A DNA stretch of 64,000 nt from Deltaproteobacteria bacterium (lineage in GTDB: Bacteria > Myxococcota > JACRCW01), in NCBI GenBank assembly GCA_016218805.1, contig JACRCW010000071.1, forward strand, positions 21,473 through 85,472, given 5' to 3'. Within the stretch, counting starts at the first letter, position 1, and each line of letters starts with the position of its first letter. The position numbers were made by a program, and so were the translations under genes. Below are positions 58,353 to 64,000 of this stretch, piece after piece. The notes under the pieces are model-generated. The model ran no database searches, was not told the DNA's origin, and saw nothing but the letters and a program-made list of their open reading frames with translations.

Positions 58353-59426
58353 ATGACCGCCCTGCCGCTTTCCCCGGCCCCTCTGGACGCCGGCGCTCCG
58401 CCTCCCCACCGCGCTCCCCATCTGCACGTGCTGCCCGGCGGCGCCACGGACCGGCCGCTGCCCCGCGCCCAACGCGCGGCGTGGCTGGTGGACGCGCCCT
58501 GGCCGGAGCTTGAATCGTATGTGCTGTCACGCCGCCGCCGGGCGGACGTGCTGGGCGTGCCGTTGCTCGCGCAGGGCGAGGAGCGCTGGGGCGCAGAAGG
58601 TTTTGCCCGGGTGCACGGCTCCAGCCTGCTGGGGTTCCTGCGCGGCCGTGACCTGGCAGACGTGGCCCACCTGCCCGCCGCCCGCCTGCGCGTCCGGTTC
58701 AAGTATGACGATCTCATTGCGCGCTCGTTCATCCCGTTGCTGGGCCGGGACGTCCCCGAGGTCACGGTCTCCCAGAACCTGCTCCCGGCGCTGTGGCGGT
58801 CCGGTGCGCTGCGGGGGCGTGCCGTGGATGTGCTCATGGTCCGCCTCCCGCTGCACGTGCTGCACGCGCGCCTGGACCAGGCCGCGCGGCTGCACCCGCT
58901 GTCGCTGTCGCTGGCCACCTACCGCGCGCCGGATGATGTGGTGGATGACGAGGCCGAAGCGCTGGCGGCGGCGCGGCGCGTGGTGACGCCGCACTCGGAG
59001 ATTGCCGCACTGTTCCCCGGCCGTGCGCTGAAGATCCCCTGGGTGCTGCCGGATGCCGGCCGCCACCGCCCCGGACCGCGCGTGGTGCTGGCCGGCCGGA
59101 CTGACGGGCTGCAAGGCGTGTACGAACTGCGCGACGCCGCCTGCCACCGTAACGCAGCTCTGACCACGCTGGAGCCCCCGCGCGAATACCTGTCGTTCTG
59201 GCGCGGGATGGACGTGCGGCGCCGCCCCGTGCGCGACGCGTTCCTGGACGCCGCCGTCGCCGTGCTCCCCGCGTGGTGCTGCAGCCGGCCGGGCGCCGCG
59301 CTGGCCGCGGTGGCTTGCGGCGTTCCCGTCGTCGCCACGGCCGCCGCGGGATTGGCCGGCGTCCCGGGCGTGCGCGAACTCCCCGTGGGTGACGCTGTGG
59401 CCCTGGCCGCGGCGCTGCCGGGATGA
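58353..59426 (+). CDS. Glycosyltransferase-like protein
   Basis: A 357-residue protein weakly resembling GT-B glycosyltransferases. The C-terminal part DAAVAVLPAWCCSRPGAALAAVACGVPVVATAAAGLAGVPGV is like the nucleotide-sugar half of GT4 enzymes (E-x-FG-x(2)-hEA-x-A-x-G-x-PVV-AS), though the usual Glu residues are absent. VTPHSEIAALFPGRALKIPWVLP is like the linker in the same enzymes. The N-terminal half is not recognised. CGAGGA-type sequence (ACGAGGAC) precedes the ATG. A catalytic role is uncertain because of the missing acidic residues. Confidence 0.5.
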   Translation: MTALPLSPAPLDAGAPPPHRAPHLHVLPGGATDRPLPRAQRAAWLVDAPWPELESYVLSRRRRADVLGVPLLAQGEERWGAEGFARVHGSSLLGFLRGRDLADVAHLPAARLRVRFKYDDLIARSFIPLLGRDVPEVTVSQNLLPALWRSGALRGRAVDVLMVRLPLHVLHARLDQAARLHPLSLSLATYRAPDDVVDDEAEALAAARRVVTPHSEIAALFPGRALKIPWVLPDAGRHRPGPRVVLAGRTDGLQGVYELRDAACHRNAALTTLEPPREYLSFWRGMDVRRRPVRDAFLDAAVAVLPAWCCSRPGAALAAVACGVPVVATAAAGLAGVPGVRELPVGDAVALAAALPG

Positions 59427-59456
59427 CGCGCCCTGAAGGCCGCCGGTTTTTCCGGT

Positions 59457-59499
59457 GCGCGCGGTGTTGCCGCGCAGGCTGCGGGTAGGGCCTGCCCGC
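59457..59499 (+). terminator. Double hairpin after the glycosyltransferase-like gene
   Basis: First stem GCGCGG/CCGCGC (59459-59464 with 59470-59475, 5-nt loop), then a second stem-loop from GCGGG to CCCGC (59481-59499). A T5 run lies just before the first stem. Confidence 0.4.
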
Positions 59500-59589
59500 C
59501 AGAATCACAGCGGCCTGCGAACATTGAAGATCAGCCGTCCCTTCCCGGGGCACGTCCGGTGCTTATCCTAAGCGGTCCGGAGGCGGGGA

Positions 59590-60072
59590 ATGGACGAACT
59601 GTTCGTGTTGGAGGAGGAAGCCCAGGTGGCGCAGTTTCTCGCCAACCGGGCTGAGCACGAAGTGGACGCCGGACACTGGCACGAAGCGGTGACGCTGGTG
59701 GGGCGGCTGGTGGTGCTGTGGAAGGAGGCCCTGCTTCCGCAGATGCAGCGGGTGCTGGGGCCGCGCGCCCGCCAGGACGGGATGGACCAGGAAGTCTGCC
59801 AGGTGCTGGACGCGGCCGGCCGCGTGGGCAGCCGCCTGGAGGACATGCGCCGCGCACTGGATGCCACAGACCACGGGGAGCGCACGCGCCTGGGCGCGCA
59901 CCTGCTGCTGGACGAAGTGCGCGGGCACCTGTCTGCGCTGACGCGTGGCGTGCTGCCCCGCATCTACGGCGCGTGTACGGATGATGACCTGTGGGATCTG
60001 GCGCGTGACCTGGACCGCATGGTGGATGAAATGGGCCGGTCCCGTTGGCGGGGCCTGGTGTCCCAGGCCTGA
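59590..60072 (+). CDS. Uncharacterised helical protein
   Basis: A 160-residue acidic protein, not recognised. It is almost entirely predicted alpha-helical with heptad-like hydrophobic spacing (EEEAQVAQFLANRAEHEVDAG, ALLPQMQRVLG, LARDLDRMVDEMG), suggesting a four-helix bundle. It has no signal peptide and no obvious metal-binding motif; the His residues do not fit a hemerythrin pattern. GGAGGCGGGG precedes the ATG. It is convergent with the polyphosphate:AMP phosphotransferase gene (9 bp). Confidence 0.6.
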   Translation: MDELFVLEEEAQVAQFLANRAEHEVDAGHWHEAVTLVGRLVVLWKEALLPQMQRVLGPRARQDGMDQEVCQVLDAAGRVGSRLEDMRRALDATDHGERTRLGAHLLLDEVRGHLSALTRGVLPRIYGACTDDDLWDLARDLDRMVDEMGRSRWRGLVSQA

Positions 60073-60081
60073 ACCCGCACC

Positions 60082-61566
60082 TCAGCCAATTGCGTCTTCC
60101 AGCGCTTTGCAGAACGTACGCAGGACCTTGATGCGCGCGTGGTACTTGTTGTTGGCCTCCACCAGGGTCCACGGCGCACGCTCCGTGGACGTGCGGTCGA
60201 TCATGTCGCACACCGCGCGTTCGTAGTCCGGCCACTTCTTGCGGTTGCGCCAGTCCTCCTGCGTGATCTTGAAGCGCTTGAAGTCGGTGGCCTCGCGCTC
60301 CTTGAACCGCCGCAGCTGCTCCTCCTGGCTGATGGCCAGCCAGAACTTGCACACCACGTCCCCGGACTGCACCAGCTGGTCCTCAAAGTCGTTGATCTCC
60401 GTGTAGGCGCGCATCCAGTCGGATTCGGAACAGAATCCCTCCACGCGCTCCACCAGCACGCGGCCGTACCAGGACCGGTCAAAGATGGTGAACATCCCGT
60501 TGCGCGGGATGTGCCGCCAGAAACGCCACAGGTAGGGCTGCGCGCGCTCTTCGTCCGTGGGCGCGGCAATGGGGATGACGTGGTAGCGCCGCGCGTCCAA
60601 CGCCTGCGTCACGCGGCGGATGGCGCCGCCCTTGCCGGCCGCATCCTGCCCTTCAAACACCGCCACCACGGAGCGGCTGGCCAGCTTGGGATGGCGGGAC
60701 AGCAGCGCCAGGCGGCCCTGCCACTTCTCCAGCTCCTTGTCGAACTCCTTCTTGGTCAGCGCCTGGTCCAGCTTCAGCGAATGCAGGATGTCCCGGTTGT
60801 CCGTCTTGTGCGGCAGCGGCGCCGCGTTGATGCGCGCCTTGTACCCGTGTTCCTCCGCCTTGAGGCGCTTGCGCATGCCGTCCACCAGCGTCTGCGCCAC
60901 CGTGACCGAGCGGTAGCGCTCGTCCGACCCCTCCACCACCAGCCACGGCGCGTGCCCCGTCGACGTGCGGCGCAGCACGTGTTCATCCACCTTGCGGAAG
61001 CGGTCATACATCTTGAAGTGCTTCCAGTCCGCGCCGGTCACCCGCCAACGCGTGTCCTTGTCCTTCTCCAGGTCCTTGAGGCGCTGCTTCTGCGCGTCCT
61101 TGGACAGGTGGAACCAGAACTTCAGGACCAGTGCGCCGCTTTGCGCCAGCAGCTCCTCAAACCGGTTCACCGCCGCCAGCCGCGCGTCCAGCTCCTCCAG
61201 CGTGATCTGCTTGGTGGCACGCAGGACAATGGGGTCCGTGTACCAGTTGCCAAACATGATCCCCACCTTCCCCGCCGGCGGCAGCGCGCGCCAGAAGCGC
61301 CACATGAACGGCCGCTCCAGCTCCTCGTCCGTGGGCTCGCCAAACGCGTGCGTGATGACGTGGCGCGGGTCCATCCACTCATTGAGCAGGTTCACCGTCT
61401 CGCCCTTGCCGGCGCCGTCCACGCCGTTGACCAGGATGAGCACCGGGAACTTCTTGAGCTGCAGCACGTCGTACTGGGCGTCCAGCAACTCAGCCCGCAG
61501 CTTCTTTTCGTGCTTCTTGAAGGTGGCCTTGTCCAGCTTGTGACCCAGCTCAGCAGATTCAAACAT
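60082..61566 (-). CDS. pap: Polyphosphate:AMP phosphotransferase (two-domain PPK2)
   Basis: A 494-residue cytoplasmic enzyme that phosphorylates AMP to ADP with polyphosphate. Two PPK2 domains in tandem: the first has Walker A GVDGAGKG (48-55) and FGNWYTDP where the lid Arg motif should be; the second has GQDAAGKG (306-313), a complete FDRSWYGR lid and TSTERAPW. This pattern, a degenerate first and active second domain, is that of the Acinetobacter PAP type (class II PPK2). GGGGAG precedes the ATG, and TAGAGT lies upstream as a possible -10. It is divergent from pyrB; both serve nucleotide metabolism. Confidence 0.93.
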   Translation of the reverse strand: MFESAELGHKLDKATFKKHEKKLRAELLDAQYDVLQLKKFPVLILVNGVDGAGKGETVNLLNEWMDPRHVITHAFGEPTDEELERPFMWRFWRALPPAGKVGIMFGNWYTDPIVLRATKQITLEELDARLAAVNRFEELLAQSGALVLKFWFHLSKDAQKQRLKDLEKDKDTRWRVTGADWKHFKMYDRFRKVDEHVLRRTSTGHAPWLVVEGSDERYRSVTVAQTLVDGMRKRLKAEEHGYKARINAAPLPHKTDNRDILHSLKLDQALTKKEFDKELEKWQGRLALLSRHPKLASRSVVAVFEGQDAAGKGGAIRRVTQALDARRYHVIPIAAPTDEERAQPYLWRFWRHIPRNGMFTIFDRSWYGRVLVERVEGFCSESDWMRAYTEINDFEDQLVQSGDVVCKFWLAISQEEQLRRFKEREATDFKRFKITQEDWRNRKKWPDYERAVCDMIDRTSTERAPWTLVEANNKYHARIKVLRTFCKALEDAIG

Positions 61567-61594
61567 GCAGGCTCCCCGTGGTTGACCGCCGCGC

Positions 61595-61600
61595 ACTCTA
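61595..61600 (-). promoter_or_regulatory. Candidate -10 of the phosphotransferase gene
   Basis: TAGAGT on the minus strand (61600-61595), 28 bp before the ATG at 61566. The -35 is not clear (CAACAC at 18 bp). Confidence 0.3.
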
Positions 61601-61621
61601 CCCCGCTCCGCCCCGACGGTG

Positions 61622-61650
61622 TTGCCACGCGCGCCCGGCGGGGCTAGCCA
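61622..61650 (+). promoter_or_regulatory. Candidate promoter of pyrB
   Basis: TTGCCA (61622-61627), 17-bp spacer, TAGCCA (61645-61650). The predicted start near 61657 leaves a leader of about 18 nt containing CGGAGG before the ATG at 61675. Confidence 0.45.
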
Positions 61651-61674
61651 CGCCAAAACTGCGCGGAGGCAGCC

Positions 61675-62670
61675 ATGGAACGGGTGCAGGCGGGGCACGC
61701 CCCCATGCTGGGCAAGCGGGTGGAACTGGGACCGCCGCGGGACGGGCGCTTCAAGGGCAAGCACATCCTGTCGGTCAACCAGTTCTCGCGTGAAGACCTG
61801 GAATACGTCTTCTCCGTCGCTGAGGAGATGCGCACGGCGGTGGAACTGGTGGGCACCTTTGACCTGCTCAAGGGCAAGGTACTGGCGTGCCTGTTCTATT
61901 CGCCCAGCACGCGGACCAGTTCTTCCTTCATTGCCGCGGTGGAGCGGCTGGGCGGCAGCGCCATCCCCATCAATGAGGTGAAGTACTCCAGCGTCTCCAA
62001 GGGCGAGAGCCTGCCGGACACCGTGCGCACGCTGGCGGCCTACGCGGACCTCATTGTGCTGCGCCACCCGGAGACGGGCGCGGCGGCCACGGCGGCGCGC
62101 TACTCCGGCAAGCCCATCATCAACGCGGGGGACGGGCAGGGTGAGCACCCCACCCAGGCGCTGCTGGACCTGTTCACCATCCGCCACGAGCGCGGCCACG
62201 TGGACGGCCTGACCATCACGCTGCTGGGGGACCTCAAGTACGGCCGCACCGTGCACAGCCTGGCACGCCTGCTCACCAAGCATGACGTCAAGGTCCGCAT
62301 GGTGAGCCCGGAGACGCTGCGGCTGCCGCGGGACGTGCTGGAGGAGGTCCGGTCACGCGGGCTGATGGTGACCGAGCACGCGTCCCTGGAGGAGGTCCTG
62401 CCGGACACGGACGTGCTGTACGTGACGCGCGTGCAGAAGGAATACTTTGATGACCAGGCGGCGTACGACGCGGTGCAGGGCTCCTACGTCATCACCGCGG
62501 ACACCATGCGCCGCGCCCGCAAAGACATGGTGCTCATGCACCCGCTGCCGCGCGTGGGGGAGATTGCCATGGAGGTGGATGACGACCCGCGGGCAGCCTA
62601 CTTCCGCCAGGTGCAGTACGGGCTGTACGTGCGCATGGCGCTCATTGCCATGGTGATGGGCCGCGCCTGA
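61675..62670 (+). CDS. pyrB: Aspartate carbamoyltransferase catalytic chain
   Basis: A 331-residue enzyme that joins carbamoyl phosphate and aspartate in pyrimidine synthesis. Active-site blocks: [11 protein letters not shown] (75-85, carbamoyl-phosphate loop), [15 protein letters not shown] (Lys of the neighbouring subunit), [48 protein letters not shown] and HPLPRVGEI. The STRTSSSF form is nearer to the eukaryotic CAD type than to the STRTRLSF of E. coli. About 25 residues precede the usual family start ([10 protein letters not shown]). No pyrI or pyrC is adjacent. GGAGG precedes the ATG. Confidence 0.95.
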   Translation: MERVQAGHAPMLGKRVELGPPRDGRFKGKHILSVNQFSREDLEYVFSVAEEMRTAVELVGTFDLLKGKVLACLFYSPSTRTSSSFIAAVERLGGSAIPINEVKYSSVSKGESLPDTVRTLAAYADLIVLRHPETGAAATAARYSGKPIINAGDGQGEHPTQALLDLFTIRHERGHVDGLTITLLGDLKYGRTVHSLARLLTKHDVKVRMVSPETLRLPRDVLEEVRSRGLMVTEHASLEEVLPDTDVLYVTRVQKEYFDDQAAYDAVQGSYVITADTMRRARKDMVLMHPLPRVGEIAMEVDDDPRAAYFRQVQYGLYVRMALIAMVMGRA

Positions 62671-62709
62671 CACTGGACGCGGCGCCCCGGCGGCGCCACA
62701 TTGTGCCGC

Positions 62710-62991
62710 ATGGCTGCACCGCTCCCCGCCATTCCTCCATTCAAGGACCTCTGGCCCATCCTGTTCCTGGTGCTGGTGGTGGCGGTGCACCCGGTCCCGG
62801 GCACGCTGCTGGTGCTGATGGGAATCGTGTCGCTGTGGAGCAAGCGCGCGCCCGGGCTGTGGCCGTGGCACGCCGCGTTCTGGGAGCGCATGCAGTGGAC
62901 GGTCGGCGGGTCGCTGGCCATCGTGACCGTGGGCACCGCGCTGCACGTGCTGGTGGTGCGGCCCATCTTCGGGATGGTCTGGGGCGGGTGA
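62710..62991 (+). CDS. Small two-helix membrane protein
   Basis: A 93-residue protein with two hydrophobic helices (about 14-36 and 67-87) and a charged loop between them (SKRAPGLWPWHAAFWERMQW). No motif is recognised. The ATG at 62710 lies 39 bp after pyrB, so it may share that transcript. No clear Shine-Dalgarno is present. Confidence 0.55.
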   Translation: MAAPLPAIPPFKDLWPILFLVLVVAVHPVPGTLLVLMGIVSLWSKRAPGLWPWHAAFWERMQWTVGGSLAIVTVGTALHVLVVRPIFGMVWGG

Positions 62992-63065
62992 GGGCCCAAA
63001 GGCGCGCCGCCGAGCGAAAGGAAGCAAGGCAGTTGCTGGGTTGCGTTCCGGACCCGGGGGAACCG

Positions 63066-63434
63066 ATGACCGACCACGTCCTGGCGCTGTTCTGTCTGCT
63101 GTCTGTCGCCGTGTACGGATGCTCCGAGGAGGACGAGCCGCGACCGGATCCCGCGGACTACGACCAGAGTTGTGCGCAGCACGCAGACTGCGTGGCCGTC
63201 TACAACGGGTGCGGCGGATGTGATTGCCACCCGGCGGGCGCGGTCAACGCGAGCGAATTGGTCAGATTCCAGCAAGACGACCACGACGCGCGCTGCGGGC
63301 GGCGGCCGCCGTGGGCGCCGTCCTGCAGTTGCCTGGAAGCGACAGCATGGTGCGTGGACGGCAAGTGCAAGGCCATCATCGAGGGGGTGGAGGACGCGGG
63401 CCTGCCGCAAGATGGGGACGGCGGCACGCCCTGA
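63066..63434 (+). CDS. Cys-rich lipoprotein
   Basis: A 122-residue protein with lipobox VYGC (Cys19) and GGGGGA just before the ATG. The mature part has about ten Cys in a pattern CAQHADCVAVYNGCGGCDC...CSCLEATAWCVDGKCKA, which suggests several disulfides. This is the kind of small Cys-rich lipoprotein common in Myxococcota; function is unknown. An Asp/Gly-rich end follows. It is not followed by another gene on this strand within the window (167 bp gap before the convergent gene, nothing supported there). Confidence 0.65.
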   Translation: MTDHVLALFCLLSVAVYGCSEEDEPRPDPADYDQSCAQHADCVAVYNGCGGCDCHPAGAVNASELVRFQQDDHDARCGRRPPWAPSCSCLEATAWCVDGKCKAIIEGVEDAGLPQDGDGGTP

Positions 63435-63601
63435 CACTCCGCGAATGGCTGGGGGCTGGATCCAAATGACTGGCGAGATCGGTCGACAAGATGGTGCGCG
63501 GTGGCTTCTCGCCCTGTGCGGCTGGACGAGTCTGTCGACGGAAAACGCTTGGTAGCGGCGGCACCAGCGGCCGCCGCAATGCGGTCGGGTGGAGCCCCGC
63601 A

Positions 63602-64000
63602 CTACTTGATGCCGCGTTCCTTGAGCAGCCGCGCCAGTTCCTCGCGGATGAGCGTCTCGGCCAGCTCGGGCACCACTTCCCAGATGATCTTTTCAATCAT
63701 CTCCCGCGTGGCCTGGGACATGGCGGGTCCCATGGCCGCCAGGCCGTCCGCACGCGCGGGCGCAGCAGCCGCCGCGACCGCGGGAGGAGGTGCCGGGGGA
63801 GGCGGCGCGGCCACCTGCGGGGGGGGCGGCGGCGGGGGCGGAGGTGGTGGTGGTGGCGGCGGTGGCGGAGGGGCTGCCGCCGGAGGGGGTGGCGGTTCCG
63901 CGTCCAGTCCCAGCCCAAACGGATCCGCCTTGGGCGCGGTGCGCGCTGCGGGAGGAGCGGGCGGGGGTGGGGGCGCTGGCGGGGTGAAGGCAGGCCGCGC
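63602..64000 (-). CDS. C-terminal part of a proline-rich protein with a helical C-terminal motif
   Basis: The reading frame is open to the right edge, so only the last 132 residues are seen. They are low-complexity Pro/Ala (two long Pro runs near 63820-63895) around one short block DPFGLGLD, ending in a conserved-looking amphipathic C-terminal helix (REMIEKIIWEVVPELAETL followed by IREELARLL). Similar tails occur at the ends of deltaproteobacterial receiver-type proteins and, more loosely, in PopZ-like polar proteins; that comparison is from memory and unverified. The upstream part that would define the family is outside the window. Confidence 0.6.
   Translation of the reverse strand, partial: ARPAFTPPAPPPPPAPPAARTAPKADPFGLGLDAEPPPPPAAAPPPPPPPPPPPPPPPPPPQVAAPPPPAPPPAVAAAAAPARADGLAAMGPAMSQATREMIEKIIWEVVPELAETLIREELARLLKERGIK

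Noticed and set aside
60139..61647. A 502-codon open frame on the plus strand opposite pap
   Set aside because: It mirrors the highly conserved PPK2 gene; Leu/Gln/His-rich with no motif.
1..64000. tRNA, rRNA, riboswitch or integrated phage
   Set aside because: No cloverleaf with a T-loop GGTTCRA pattern in a suitable context, rRNA-like block, integrase, or phage structural gene was noticed by eye. Short RNAs could still be missed without a covariance search.

Overview
The window looks like chromosomal DNA of a Gram-negative, high-GC member of the Myxococcota (Deltaproteobacteria in older usage). This rests on very strong G/C bias at third codon positions, a CMP-KDO synthetase and outer-membrane barrels (an LPS-bearing outer membrane), a C-terminal GCGC + transmembrane + Arg tail of the MYXO-CTERM type, an AgmX/PglI-type TonB-like protein, several DUF4388 proteins, large Ser/Thr kinases and many two-component proteins. 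No rRNA, tRNA, CRISPR array, transposase or phage gene was seen. Genes are tightly packed, and many neighbours overlap by 4 bp (ATGA or GTGA).

Layout. 1-7.35 kb: envelope genes (exported fragment, ferritin-like protein, GT9 glycosyltransferase, barrel), a head-to-head pair of DUF4388 proteins and a FadL-type barrel. 7.3-12.9 kb: a minus-strand coupled operon of lipoprotein subtilase, TPR protein and surface-anchored phosphatase. 13-17.3 kb: lipoprotein, kdsB, cardiolipin synthase and an MBL-fold hydrolase. 17.26-18.96 kb: a DUF1016 PD-(D/E)xK nuclease gene lying between two 102-bp imperfect direct repeats made from the promoter and 5' end of the next gene. 18.9-22.7 kb: two coupled DUF4139 genes. 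23-24 kb: a diguanylate cyclase preceded by a possible 43-codon coupled ORF. 24-27.4 kb: an AsmA-like protein.

27.4-46.7 kb is signalling-rich: a 1190-residue Ser/Thr kinase with ATPase and TPR regions; an FHA-GAF-adenylate cyclase coupled to an amidohydrolase; an AgmX-like protein; an esterase; a HEAT-repeat protein; a B12-type radical SAM protein; then a co-directional phosphorelay cluster (HTH-receiver, frameshifted hybrid kinase, single-domain receiver, second hybrid kinase) and another Ser/Thr kinase. 46.8-50 kb: a collagen-like lipoprotein metalloprotease with a small lipoprotein partner. 50-51.6 kb: a beta-CASP nuclease. 51.6-54.4 kb: a xylose-type ABC transporter (xylFGH) on the minus strand. 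54.5-59.4 kb: crotonase, SBBP-like lipoprotein, ADP-ribosylglycohydrolase and a glycosyltransferase-like protein. 60-62.7 kb: polyphosphate:AMP phosphotransferase divergent from pyrB. The right end holds a small membrane protein, a Cys-rich lipoprotein and the C-terminus of a proline-rich protein.

Functional themes are envelope biogenesis (LPS sugar, cardiolipin, lipoproteins, barrels), extracellular hydrolysis (subtilase, phosphatase, metalloprotease), cyclic-nucleotide and phosphorelay signalling, and nucleotide/phosphate metabolism. The most unusual locus is the repeat-flanked nuclease gene. All functions are read from motifs and family resemblance by eye; no database search was run.
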